A stretch of DNA of 39,959 nucleotides. It comes from Patescibacteria group bacterium (GTDB lineage: Bacteria; Patescibacteriota; Minisyncoccia; Phycocordibacterales; GWA1-40-21). Numbering within the stretch: position 1 is the first letter of the stretch; the number at the start of each line of letters is the position of its first letter. Location of the stretch: positions 1 through 39,959 of the forward strand of contig JAGWZI010000004.1 in assembly GCA_018968925.1 (NCBI GenBank), read 5' to 3'. The notes under the pieces were generated by a model. It saw only the letters and a program-made list of their open reading frames with translations. It was not told where the DNA came from and searched no databases. Position numbers and translations under genes: made by a program. Positions 28,767 to 37,221 of the stretch are shown here, one piece after another.

Positions 28767-29039
28767 TTTTCGTATCCTGTTTCCAATGATCTTTACCCCT
28801 TCCTTTTTCAGGATCGCGCGTTTCATTTTTGCGCCGCGATTGTAGCCGCCGATGAATCCGTCGCTTCGCACCACGCGATGGCACGGGATCCGCGGATCGT
28901 GGTTCGTATGCAGAGCGTTCCCGACCGCCTGGCCCGCCTGCGGGTGTCCCGCGCGGCGCGCGACTTCCGCATAGGTCAGCACCTTCCCTTTCGGGATCTT
29001 TTTCACGACCGCGAAAACTTTTTCGACGAATGCGGACAT
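28764..29039 (-). CDS. MGMT-family DNA alkyl-cysteine transferase-like protein, short form
   Basis: FVEKVFAVVKKIPKGKVLTYAEVARRAGHPQAGQAVGNALHTNHDPRIPCHRVVRSDGFIGGYNRG; PCHR motif present. Confidence 0.92.
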   Translation of the reverse strand: MSAFVEKVFAVVKKIPKGKVLTYAEVARRAGHPQAGQAVGNALHTNHDPRIPCHRVVRSDGFIGGYNRGAKMKRAILKKEGVKIIGNRIRK

Positions 29040-29040
29040 A

Positions 29041-29346
29041 TCACCTGTTCGATCGGCTGAGCACGAATTTCTGCGACGGGGAGAGCGGCTTGTCCGTCCG
29101 GTGCATGCAACCCGGCCAGCAGCACGGCCGGCGCATGCCGTCTTTCAATTCGGAAACGACCCGTGCGACATGCTCCTTCCTCGTCTCCGGCGTTTTGACG
29201 GAAATCGTCCAACAGATCCATTCGTTCTTCGCAAGCGGCGTGATGTCCCGCCACATGGCGCTCGCCGCACGATCGGCGGCGAGCGCTTTTCGCAGATCCG
29301 CCGGCATCGCATGCATGAACGGTTTTTTGGTTCTTCCGGCGGGCAT
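29041..29346 (-). CDS. YdeI/OmpD-associated family protein
   Basis: DLRKALAADRAASAMWRDITPLAKNEWICWTISVKTPETRKEHVARVVSELKDGMRRPCCW. Confidence 0.8.
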   Translation of the reverse strand: MPAGRTKKPFMHAMPADLRKALAADRAASAMWRDITPLAKNEWICWTISVKTPETRKEHVARVVSELKDGMRRPCCWPGCMHRTDKPLSPSQKFVLSRSNR

Positions 29347-29354
29347 GTTCCTTT

Positions 29355-29510
29355 TTACCTGAACGCGAACGCCAAAAGGACGATCGTCAAGGCGTTCAGC
29401 GCGACCAGCACGAAGGCCATCTGCGCTTTCGTCGCGAGCGGATGGTTCAAAATATAGACCGTATAGATGATCGCCACAATCGCCGCACCGAGAAAATTTC
29501 CTTTGATCAT
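29355..29510 (-). CDS. Small 51-aa membrane protein, not in the supplied ORF list
   Basis: MIKGNFLGAAIVAIIYTVYILNHPLATKAQMAFVLVALNALTIVLLAFAFR*, two predicted TM helices, between the YdeI-like gene and tRNA-Ser. Confidence 0.65.
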   Translation of the reverse strand: MIKGNFLGAAIVAIIYTVYILNHPLATKAQMAFVLVALNALTIVLLAFAFR

Positions 29511-29561
29511 ATGCAAAAGACAATGAGACTGATAATGCCTGTATTATAGCAGAAGATTTTG

Positions 29562-29648
29562 CGGAGAGGGCGAGATTCGAACTCGCGAGGCCCTTGCGGA
29601 CCCTCCGGTTTTCAAGACCGGTGCATTCAACCGCTCTGCCACCTCTCC
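29562..29648 (-). tRNA. tRNA-Ser(TGA)
   Basis: GGAGAGGTGGCAGAGCGGTTGAATGC; CCGGT CTTGAAA ACCGG; long variable arm; CGAGTTCGAATCTCG. Confidence 0.95.
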
Positions 29649-29757
29649 GTGCGCACACTGTATATCACTTCGCCCCGGCAAGCAAATATGCATTTGACAC
29701 GGCTGATAAATCCGCTATATTCCGGCAAGAAGCAGGTCCATTCCAGGAGGTGAGAAC

Positions 29758-30351
29758 GTGGAAATACTTCCCCCAAGAACAGAGATCATATCCGTGAGCG
29801 GTCAGGCCGGGAGCGGCAAAAGCACGCTCGCGAAATCGATCTCGACGCGTATGCGCTTCACGCATTACTCGTCCGGCGATTATGTGCGCGAGCGGGCCGT
29901 GCAAGCCGGGTATCCGTCAGTGACCGATTTCCTGGACCACTGCCGCAGCACCGGTTATCCGATCGACAAAGAAACGGATGACTGGGTCGTGGCAAAGGGA
30001 AGCGAGCGTTTCATTGTCATCGACTCGCGCCTTGCGTTCCATTTCATCCGCAATTCGTTCAAGGTGCTTCTGACGCTCGATCCGCGCGTTGCGGCGGAAC
30101 GGTCGTTCAGGGATGCGAACAGATTGCGCCGGGAAAGCGAGCGGAACAAGACGCTTGAAGAAGCGGTTGCCGACATCAAACGACGGCAGGCCAATGACGT
30201 CGAAGCGTACTGGAAACTGTACGGCATCGATGATTACATGGACTCTCGGCATTACAATCTGGTCATCGACACCGGCTCACCGACCTATGACGGCAGACCG
30301 GAAGCGGTGCTTGATCGTGTCCTTGCCGCATATCGGGAATGGTGGAGCTGA
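29758..30351 (+). CDS. Cytidylate-kinase-like P-loop nucleotide kinase
   Basis: IISVSGQAGSGKSTLAKSISTRMRFTHYSSGDYVRERA...FIVIDSRLAFHFI; GTG start with AGGAGGTGAGAAC SD. Confidence 0.82.
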   Translation: MEILPPRTEIISVSGQAGSGKSTLAKSISTRMRFTHYSSGDYVRERAVQAGYPSVTDFLDHCRSTGYPIDKETDDWVVAKGSERFIVIDSRLAFHFIRNSFKVLLTLDPRVAAERSFRDANRLRRESERNKTLEEAVADIKRRQANDVEAYWKLYGIDDYMDSRHYNLVIDTGSPTYDGRPEAVLDRVLAAYREWWS

Positions 30352-30394
30352 GAAAAAAGATGAGCCGGTGCAGTCCCATGCACCGGCTTTTTTC
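30352..30394. terminator. Bidirectional terminator
   Basis: AAAAAAgatGAGCCGGTGCagtcccatGCACCGGCTTTTTT. Confidence 0.88.
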
Positions 30395-30398
30395 TTTC

Positions 30399-32123
30399 CT
30401 AACAGATATCGACGATCCGCAATCGGATCTCTTCCCTGCCGAGAAAATGGCTCTTTTCGACATTGGCAAGCAAGGTGACCTTTTCTCCCGGCCCGAGCTT
30501 CGCGGAAAAATCTTCCGGCTTCTTGAAGAACGCGATGGCGGAAATTTTCCGGCCGTTCGACTGCGCAAAATCGAGCCTGAGATGGTCTTTCTTCTTGCCG
30601 AAGATTGAAACGGCGACGGGTGTGACGTTCTCGAACACGAACAGCGGCTTCGGATTCGCCATGCCGAACGGCGCAAGATCGGCGATCATGCCGGCAAGTT
30701 CGCGCGTGACTTCGTCGATGGAAAGCTTCGCATCGGCGAGGGTCTCTTTTTCTTCCACGTTCGCGCCCAGTTTTTCATGGGCCGCCTCGAGTCGGTCGGC
30801 AAGGTCGGCAACCGCGTCGAATTTCACCGAGAATCCGCCCGACGCCGCATGGCCGCCCGATTCCTCGAAACAGTCAGCGCATTCGCGCATGAGCGCGACC
30901 ACGTCGGCGGCGCCGTTCGCCCGGCACGAACCCTTCAGATTCTTCCCTTCGCCGCGGCCCCAGAGGAAGATCGGCCCCGCATGGTCGTCGGCAAGCGACG
31001 ACGCCGCGATGCCGAGAAGCGACGGCCTCCAATCCGGATTGCCGAGGGTGAGCACGCGGCGCTTTTTCTCCGGATCGACCTTCTGCCAGGCTTTTTTCAT
31101 CTCTTTCACCATCGTCGCGACGAGGACTTTGCGCTCGTCGTTCACCTTGTTCAAATGTTCCGCGTACGCGGCGGCTTTCGCCGCATCTTTTTCGACAAGC
31201 ATGAAAAACGCGTCCTCCGGATCGCCCATGCGGCTCGCCGCATTGATGCGCGGCGCGATCATGAAACCGATATCGTCTTCCGTGATGTGTTTCTGGTCGA
31301 CGCGGATGACGGACAGGAGCCTCTGGAGTCCGGGCCGCGGCGACTTGCGAAGGACCGTGAGACCGTATCGCGCGAGGATCCGATTCTCGCCGGCGAGCGG
31401 AACCATGTCGGCGACCGCCGCGACCGCCACCATGTCGAGGAGCCATTTTTCCCAGCCCGCCGCGACGCCGAATTCTTTTCCGTGCGTCTTCAAAAACGCC
31501 TGGACAAGCTTGAACGATACGCCGGACGCCGAAAGCACCGATTCCGGATAGCCGCAATTTTCTTTTTTGTGGTTCAGCACGGCAAGCGCGTGCGGCAAAA
31601 TTTCTTTTCCATTCTCGATGACCGGCTCATGATGGTCGATGACGATCAAATCGATGCCGTGATCCTTTATTTTCTCCGCTTCGGCGAGATTCGCCGTGCC
31701 GCAATCGACCGTGATAATGAGCTTCGCGCCGCCCGCCGCGAAAGCATCGATCGCCTCGACGTTCAGGCCGAATCCTTCGAGCACGCGGTGCGGAATGTAG
31801 TTTTCGAAATTTCCGTAGCCGATCTTCCTGAAAAAATCATGGAGTATCACTGCCCCCGGAATGCCGTCGGCATCGTAGTCGCTGTAAATGATTATCTTTT
31901 CGCTGTTTTGTACCGCATCAAAGATCCGTTTCACCGCCGCATCCATGCCGGCGAGCGAAAACGGATCGTGATTGTCTTCGAAAACCGGATGGAGGAATTT
32001 TTCCGCCGCTTCGGCGGTCGTGATGCCGCGGTGAAAGAGCAGCGAGCGGACGATCTCCGGATGCGCGGCAAGTTCGGCATGCGCCTTTTTCGGAATGTCC
32101 GGCCGGACGGAATACCGCTTCAT
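30399..32123 (-). CDS. recJ: Single-stranded-DNA-specific exonuclease RecJ
   Basis: KIIIYSDYDADGIPGAVILHDFF...LIVIDHHEP...GGHAASGGFSVKFD. Confidence 0.95.
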   Translation of the reverse strand: MKRYSVRPDIPKKAHAELAAHPEIVRSLLFHRGITTAEAAEKFLHPVFEDNHDPFSLAGMDAAVKRIFDAVQNSEKIIIYSDYDADGIPGAVILHDFFRKIGYGNFENYIPHRVLEGFGLNVEAIDAFAAGGAKLIITVDCGTANLAEAEKIKDHGIDLIVIDHHEPVIENGKEILPHALAVLNHKKENCGYPESVLSASGVSFKLVQAFLKTHGKEFGVAAGWEKWLLDMVAVAAVADMVPLAGENRILARYGLTVLRKSPRPGLQRLLSVIRVDQKHITEDDIGFMIAPRINAASRMGDPEDAFFMLVEKDAAKAAAYAEHLNKVNDERKVLVATMVKEMKKAWQKVDPEKKRRVLTLGNPDWRPSLLGIAASSLADDHAGPIFLWGRGEGKNLKGSCRANGAADVVALMRECADCFEESGGHAASGGFSVKFDAVADLADRLEAAHEKLGANVEEKETLADAKLSIDEVTRELAGMIADLAPFGMANPKPLFVFENVTPVAVSIFGKKKDHLRLDFAQSNGRKISAIAFFKKPEDFSAKLGPGEKVTLLANVEKSHFLGREEIRLRIVDIC

Positions 32124-32872
32124 TTTCCGAGCTCGTTTACGAGTTCGGCGAATTCGTTTGCTTTCAGGCTCTCGCGCCCGACAAGCAATCCGTCGACATT
32201 TCCCTGCTCGACGATGTCGCGCGCATTCTGTTTCGTCACCGAGCCGCCGTACAGGATCCTTATTTTTTCCGCCGCCGTCTTGCCGAAGATGTCGTTCGCC
32301 ACCCGCCGGATGAAAATGGCGGTTTCATGCACGTCCGCGGACTGCATTGCGGATGATGCGCCGATCGCCCAGACCGGTTCGTACGCGACGACGAGCTTCG
32401 GCAGGAATTTTTTCGGCAAACCGCGGACCGCATGCTCGAGCTCGCGCTTGATGTCGGAAAAATAGCCGCCGTGCAGGTCGCGCTCCTTTTCGCCGATGCA
32501 GAGGATCGCCGTCACGCCCGCCTTGAGAACAGCGAAAAGCTTCTCTCGCACCGTCTCATCGGTCTCGCCCGCCGCGCGGCGTTCCGAATGGCCGACAATG
32601 ACATATTTCGCACCGGCATGCTTCACCATTCCGACATCGACTTCGCCGGTATGCGCCGCGCCCTTGCCGGCGAAAGCGTCTTGTGCGCCGAGAAAAACAT
32701 GCTTTGACCTGCCGATCGCCTTCGCGACAACACTCATATATATGAACGGCGGACATATGACAATGCGCGCACGGCCTTTCGCGCGGCGGACGATGCCCTG
32801 TGCGATTTGCGCGGCGGACGCCGCGTCTGCCGGATTCATCTTCCAATTCGCGACGACGAGTGTGTGCGCCAT
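32120..32872 (-). CDS. tpiA: Triosephosphate isomerase
   Basis: VVANWKMNPADAAS...VGHSERRA...VVAYEPVWAIG...RILYGGSVTKQNA...DGLLVGRESL. Confidence 0.97.
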   Translation of the reverse strand: MAHTLVVANWKMNPADAASAAQIAQGIVRRAKGRARIVICPPFIYMSVVAKAIGRSKHVFLGAQDAFAGKGAAHTGEVDVGMVKHAGAKYVIVGHSERRAAGETDETVREKLFAVLKAGVTAILCIGEKERDLHGGYFSDIKRELEHAVRGLPKKFLPKLVVAYEPVWAIGASSAMQSADVHETAIFIRRVANDIFGKTAAEKIRILYGGSVTKQNARDIVEQGNVDGLLVGRESLKANEFAELVNELGK

Positions 32873-32917
32873 ATTGCGCGATTATACCATTTCGCCGGAG
32901 TTTGCTATACTTGCCGC

Positions 32918-33379
32918 ATGGAACGGAAGATGTCCTGGCACGCGCTTGAGTACAAGCAGAAAGAAAAGACCGCCGACTGGTATTGGGCGGTCGGCATCAT
33001 CGCCCTCTGTCTCGTCGTCATCGCCATCATCTCGGGCGACGGGCTTTTCGCCGTCTTCATCATCCTTGCCGTCGCCATCCTCATCGCATTTTCCGTCCGC
33101 GAGCCGAAGCTCGTGCCGATCACGCTCGACGAACGCGGCGTCACGGTCGGCACAGACGCGTATCCCTTCGCCACACTCCATGAATTCTGGGTCGATATCA
33201 GCGAGCCCGAGAACGAAAAGATCCTCCTGCGGTCGAAAAAATCGTTCATTCCGCTCGTCGTCATCCCGATTACGGACCGCGATCATTTGGCGGTACGCGA
33301 ATTTCTGCTCAAACATCTGCCGGAAAAAGAACTGCGCGAGCCGCTCGGCCGGAAAGTGATGGAAAAGCTGGGATTCTAG
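32918..33379 (+). CDS. Hypothetical two-TM membrane protein
   Basis: MERKMSWHALEYKQKEKTADWYWAVGIIALCLVVIAIIS...; TATACT 6 nt upstream of ATG. Confidence 0.75.
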   Translation: MERKMSWHALEYKQKEKTADWYWAVGIIALCLVVIAIISGDGLFAVFIILAVAILIAFSVREPKLVPITLDERGVTVGTDAYPFATLHEFWVDISEPENEKILLRSKKSFIPLVVIPITDRDHLAVREFLLKHLPEKELREPLGRKVMEKLGF

Positions 33380-33421
33380 CTTTTTCCCGATTCTCGTGAT
33401 ACATTTGCCGCGTTCGCTTCC

Positions 33422-33493
33422 GCCCTCATCGTTCAATGGATAGGACGCAAGATTGCGGATCTTGCGATGTAGGTTCGATTCCTACTGAGGGCA
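33422..33493 (+). tRNA. tRNA-Arg(GCG)
   Basis: GCCCTCA-TC-GTTCAATGGATAGGAC-G-CAAGA TTGCGGA TCTTG-CGAT-GTAGG TTCGATT CCTAC-TGAGGGC-A. Confidence 0.93.
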
Positions 33494-33497
33494 CAAA

Positions 33498-33532
33498 AAG
33501 AAAACGCGGATCATTCCGCGTTTTTCCTTTTC
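33498..33532 (-). terminator. Terminator of rpsT / tRNA-Arg
   Basis: AAAACGCGGatcattCCGCGTTTTT. Confidence 0.75.
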
Positions 33533-33545
33533 CATTTTTCTTTTT

Positions 33546-33818
33546 TTATTTCTTCCCCTTTACCGAGTTGACGAGCCGGGCGAGTTTTGACTTCGCGCGG
33601 GCGGCGGTGTTCTTTTTCCAGAATTTGACCTTGACCGCCTTGTCGATCGCCTGATAGGCCTGCGGGAGCGCCGCGGCGGCGTCTTTCGCCTTGCCTTCTT
33701 TGACGAGCTTTTTGATGAGACGGGTTTCGCGGTCGATCGCGGTCTCGCGTTTCGCGTTGAAAATGCCTTTGCGGCGCGCGACGCGGAGGGCTTTTTTCGC
33801 GGATGATGTGATTGGCAT
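33546..33818 (-). CDS. rpsT: 30S ribosomal protein S20
   Basis: MPITSSAKKALRVARRKGIFNAKRE...AAAALPQAYQAIDKAVKVKFWKKNTAARAKSKLARLVNSVK. Confidence 0.95.
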   Translation of the reverse strand: MPITSSAKKALRVARRKGIFNAKRETAIDRETRLIKKLVKEGKAKDAAAALPQAYQAIDKAVKVKFWKKNTAARAKSKLARLVNSVKGKK

Positions 33819-33928
33819 GTCGATACGCTAGCACAATCTTTTCTTTTTTACAACCGCGATTGACTTTTTCCGAATCGGTATTAGTCTTTCAAACAGAATG
33901 TATCGAAAGAAACCTGCGGAGGTGTTTT

Positions 33929-34240
33929 GTGAGCGAGCAACTGCTAAAACAAATAAGAAAGATATTGAATTCATCTTTCTGGTTGTCAAGTTTGACCGCC
34001 GATACCGCGTATCGACGCATTCATGATGATCACGATGGAACATGGAAAGGGCATCTATCCGTCTTGATCGATCATCATGGCGATGCATACATCAGCACAG
34101 AGGGGTTGCCTTTACGATTTCGGCCGCCTTTCTCCGGAGGAGGTGTAAGTCCGCGAGTGAGAACTGCTCTCGTTATTCTCGCGGAAGCGATACGGCTTGA
34201 TAACGAAGAACGGCCGCTTGAACCGCCGAAAAAATTGTGA
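33929..34240 (+). CDS. Hypothetical protein (103 aa, GTG start)
   Basis: VSEQLLKQIRKILNSSFWLSSLTADTAYRRIHDDHDGTWKGHLSVLIDHHGDAYIS...; GGAGGT SD upstream. Confidence 0.6.
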   Translation: MSEQLLKQIRKILNSSFWLSSLTADTAYRRIHDDHDGTWKGHLSVLIDHHGDAYISTEGLPLRFRPPFSGGGVSPRVRTALVILAEAIRLDNEERPLEPPKKL

Positions 34241-34248
34241 GGAATCGA

Positions 34249-34282
34249 ACGCCTTTTCCTGGATGTGAAAAGGCGTTTTTTG
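34249..34282 (+). terminator. Terminator
   Basis: AACGCCTTTTC ctggatgt GAAAAGGCGTTTTTTG. Confidence 0.8.
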
Positions 34283-34307
34283 TATGGAGATATGCTAAAA
34301 TAAACTC

Positions 34308-34871
34308 ATGATTGCGAAACTCGAGGGTATTGTGTGGGACGCCAACCCGAAATTCCTCACGGTCGGCGTCGGCGGCGTCGGTTTCAAAGTGTACGCGACG
34401 AATGAAACGAAATCCGTGGCACAAAAAGGCGCGAACATTTCGCTCTTCACACACCTCGCCGTGCGCGAAGACGCGCTCGACCTGTACGGTTTCCTTTCGG
34501 AAGAAGAGCTCGATCTCTTCGAGCTCCTCATCGGCGTCTCGGGCATCGGCCCGAAGACGGCACTCGGCGTCCTTTCCGCAAGCTCGCCTGTCGCCATCAG
34601 GACTGCGGTCGCAAGCGGCGAGACCGCGCATCTCACGAAAGTCTCCGGCATCGGCAAAAAGATCGCCGACAAGATCGTCCTCGAATTGAAAGACAAGATC
34701 GGCGCAAGCGGAAGCGGCGAAGCGCTTTCCGGCGACATCGACGCGATCGAGGCCTTGCAGTCGCTCGGTTATTCGCACGCCGACGCGCGCGACGCGCTTA
34801 AAAAAATATCGAAAGAAATCGCGAAAACCGGCGATCGCGTGAAAGCGGCGCTGAAAATTCTCGGAAAGTAA
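34308..34871 (+). CDS. ruvA: Holliday junction branch migration protein RuvA
   Basis: MIAKLEGIVWDANPKFLTVGVGGVGFKVYA...LLIGVSGIGPKTALGVLS...KVSGIGKKIADKIVLELKDK. Confidence 0.95.
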   Translation: MIAKLEGIVWDANPKFLTVGVGGVGFKVYATNETKSVAQKGANISLFTHLAVREDALDLYGFLSEEELDLFELLIGVSGIGPKTALGVLSASSPVAIRTAVASGETAHLTKVSGIGKKIADKIVLELKDKIGASGSGEALSGDIDAIEALQSLGYSHADARDALKKISKEIAKTGDRVKAALKILGK

Positions 34872-34940
34872 ATCGGCGGACAAATCATTTTTGCTGACCA
34901 GACCTGGCCCCGCCCCGCAAAAATAACTTGTCCGCCGATT
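34871..34940. repeat. Conserved-loop hairpin element, copy 2 (probable bidirectional terminator)
   Basis: AATCGGCGGACAAATCATTTTTGC-[TGACCAGACCTGGCCCCGCCCC]-GCAAAAATAACTTGTCCGCCGATT; loop is the reverse complement of copy 1 at 20/22 positions. Confidence 0.9.
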
Positions 34941-34947
34941 TTGATTG

Positions 34948-35451
34948 TTATCGGATCCAGGAAACGACGCACGTCTGCGGCGCCGTCGGCGTCACCGGAT
35001 AATACGTGCCGTTCACTGCGGCGCAGGCTGCCTGGTTCGCGCCGACGATCTCGCACTCCGTGCCCGTCCATGTGCCGCCGACATTTCCGCAATTGCCGGC
35101 ATTCGCCTGCGTCGGCTGCGCCATATATGCCGGATACGGAACCGGATAATTGGGCGCGGAATACGCCGATCCGTTCGGATTGTTTATCGGACGGCCGCTC
35201 TGATCGTAATAAATGATGCCGTTGCCGCTCGGCTGATAATTCGCGCCGGACGGCTCTGAAGAATAGTCCTGCGACAGCGACGGCAAATTGACCGTCTGGT
35301 CGCCCTGCTGATTCGCCGAATTCGTCGTGAAATTCCCCGCCTTGAACGCATTCCAGAACGCGACGAGAAACCCGAGGAGAATGATGATGCCGATGAAGCC
35401 GAGAAACGGATTGCCTCCCGAGCTTCCCTTGCTGTCTTTTTTGTCCGCCAT
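34948..35451 (-). CDS. Hypothetical single-TM protein with Asn/Gln/Tyr/Pro-rich C-terminal region
   Basis: NPFLGFIGIIILLGFLVAFWNAF then low-complexity region and Cys-containing tail. Confidence 0.7.
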   Translation of the reverse strand: MADKKDSKGSSGGNPFLGFIGIIILLGFLVAFWNAFKAGNFTTNSANQQGDQTVNLPSLSQDYSSEPSGANYQPSGNGIIYYDQSGRPINNPNGSAYSAPNYPVPYPAYMAQPTQANAGNCGNVGGTWTGTECEIVGANQAACAAVNGTYYPVTPTAPQTCVVSWIR

Positions 35452-35454
35452 GCT

Positions 35455-36363
35455 TCAATTATATACCTCCTGGTGTTTCGGGCAAAAGTGCGCGCTCCGG
35501 CCGCCGACGAGGATCCGTTTGATGATGCCGCCGTCGCGCTTCGGGCACGGCTTGCCCGTCTGCCGGTACGCCTTGTGGATATTCTGATAGCCGCCCTTTT
35601 TTCCGAGAGGATTGCGGTAATCCGACTGCGAATCGCCGCCGACGGCGAGCGACTCTCGCAAGATGACGCCGATGTTCTTGTACAGCTCGCGCAATTTCCT
35701 TTCGGGAATTTTCCCCGTGCGCGAGAGCGGATGAATGCCGCTCCGCCAGAGGATCTCGTCCGAATAAATGTTGCCGATGCCGGAAATGATTTCCTGGTCC
35801 ATCAAGACGGTTTTCACCTTCCCGTGCGGTTTCCGCGCCAGGCATTTCTTGAACACGGCATAGGTGAAATGTTTCTCGAGAGGTTCGGGACCGAGCTTCG
35901 CGATATCGTCGGCGGCATCGAGCGTCTTCGTATCAAGGACGGCGACTTTCGCGAATTTGCGCATGTCCGAGAGGACGAGCGTCGTCCCGCCCGACAGTGA
36001 AAACGCGAGATGGATGAAACCGTTGAACGGATCGTCAAGCGCCGTGCCGTGCGGAGGAATCCATTTCCCGCCTTTGAAAATATATTTTCCGTACAAAAGA
36101 TGTCCGGTCATCTTCATGTGGACGAGGATCGTCTTGTTTCCCGAAACGTCGATGAGAACGTTTTTCGCCCGTCGCCGCGCGCCGAGGATCCTTTTTCCGA
36201 TGGTTTCCTTCTTGAAATATGAAAAATAATTCTTGTCCTTTATGTTCTGCTTGCCCGTATGGAATGCGGAACCGTAATCCGTCCAGACGTCGCGTATCGT
36301 CCGGCCGGTGACCGTTTTCTGCAAAATGCTGACCGTCGTCTGGACTTCTGGCAGTTCCGGCAT
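35455..36363 (-). CDS. mutM: Formamidopyrimidine-DNA glycosylase
   Basis: MPELPEVQTTVSILQ...LMDQEIISGIGNIYSDEILWRSGIHPL...CPKRDGGIIKRILVGGRSAHFCPKHQ. Confidence 0.97.
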   Translation of the reverse strand: MPELPEVQTTVSILQKTVTGRTIRDVWTDYGSAFHTGKQNIKDKNYFSYFKKETIGKRILGARRRAKNVLIDVSGNKTILVHMKMTGHLLYGKYIFKGGKWIPPHGTALDDPFNGFIHLAFSLSGGTTLVLSDMRKFAKVAVLDTKTLDAADDIAKLGPEPLEKHFTYAVFKKCLARKPHGKVKTVLMDQEIISGIGNIYSDEILWRSGIHPLSRTGKIPERKLRELYKNIGVILRESLAVGGDSQSDYRNPLGKKGGYQNIHKAYRQTGKPCPKRDGGIIKRILVGGRSAHFCPKHQEVYN

Positions 36364-36437
36364 GGTGAAATTCTAAGGAAAAACGGCCCGAAATGCAAAA
36401 GCTTCCCTTCCGCGGGCCGGTGGCGTATAATTGCGGC

Positions 36438-36845
36438 ATGCTACTCAACGTCTTCCCCGGTCTTTTGACCTACGGCATCATCGCGCCGCTCATCCTGCGG
36501 ATCGTCCTCGGTCTGATCGCCATCGACCTCGGCTTCCTCAAGCTCGGCAAGGAGCGCCGCGAATGGCGCGAGCTTTTCGATACGATCCATTTCCGTCCGT
36601 CGCACGTCTTCGTGAAACTTCTCGCCCTTATCGAGATCGTCGGCGGCATCATGCTCATTCTCGGCGCATACACGCAGATCGTGGCGATCGTCTTCGCCAT
36701 CGCCTTCTTCTCGGAATCCGTCGTCGAGTACCGCGAGGAAAGCCTGGAGAAACGAAATTTCCCGTTCTACATGCTTCTGCTTGCCATCTCGCTTGCACTC
36801 GTCTTTCTCGGTGCCGGCGCGTTCGCGCTCGACTCGATGCTCTAA
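36438..36845 (+). CDS. DoxX-like membrane protein
   Basis: GIIAPLILRIVLGLIAIDLGFLKLGKERREW...FVKLLALIEIVGGIMLILGAYTQIVAIVFAIAFF. Confidence 0.8.
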   Translation: MLLNVFPGLLTYGIIAPLILRIVLGLIAIDLGFLKLGKERREWRELFDTIHFRPSHVFVKLLALIEIVGGIMLILGAYTQIVAIVFAIAFFSESVVEYREESLEKRNFPFYMLLLAISLALVFLGAGAFALDSML

Positions 36846-36855
36846 GCAACCATAC

Positions 36856-36889
36856 AAAAGGGCGGCCGCGAAGCGGCCGCCCTTTTTCT
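36856..36889. terminator. Bidirectional terminator
   Basis: AAAAGGGCGGCCGC gaa GCGGCCGCCCTTTTT. Confidence 0.9.
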
Positions 36890-36894
36890 TTTTC

Positions 36895-37125
36895 CTACAT
36901 CTTCTTCATGTCGTTGCAGCACTTGCAGCCGCCCCTCATGAGCTTTTTCAAGCCCCAAAGGATGAGCAGGATCGGCCAGAGGATGTTGAACCAGTTGCCG
37001 AGCGCCACGCCGAGCGATTGGAGCAGGAAGAGCACGCCGACTGCGACGATCACGAGAGGAAAAATCTTGTGATGCGGGCAGGTGCACATCTTGCCTTCGC
37101 CGTTTTGCATTTCCATACGCTTGTA
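36895..37125 (-). CDS. Small membrane protein with LiaF/DUF5668-like TM pair and Cys motifs
   Basis: MCTCPHHKIFPLVIVAVGVLFLLQSLGVALGNWFNILWPILLILWGLKKLMRGGCKCCNDMKKM; exact start uncertain. Confidence 0.7.
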   Translation of the reverse strand, partial: YKRMEMQNGEGKMCTCPHHKIFPLVIVAVGVLFLLQSLGVALGNWFNILWPILLILWGLKKLMRGGCKCCNDMKKM

Positions 37126-37184
37126 ATATTGGATATATAAAGGATAAGAATATCGACCTGTCGCCATTATACCACGCAAAATAA

Positions 37185-37210
37185 AAGCCCGGGTATTCCA
37201 CCCGGGCTTA
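37185..37210. terminator. Terminator hairpin
   Basis: AAGCCCGGGT attcc ACCCGGGCTT. Confidence 0.75.
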
Positions 37211-37221
37211 CCGCTATCGCT

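Noticed and set aside
28764-29039. Alkyltransferase-like (ATL) protein lacking the active-site Cys
   Set aside because: The motif reads PCHR, so the acceptor cysteine is present.
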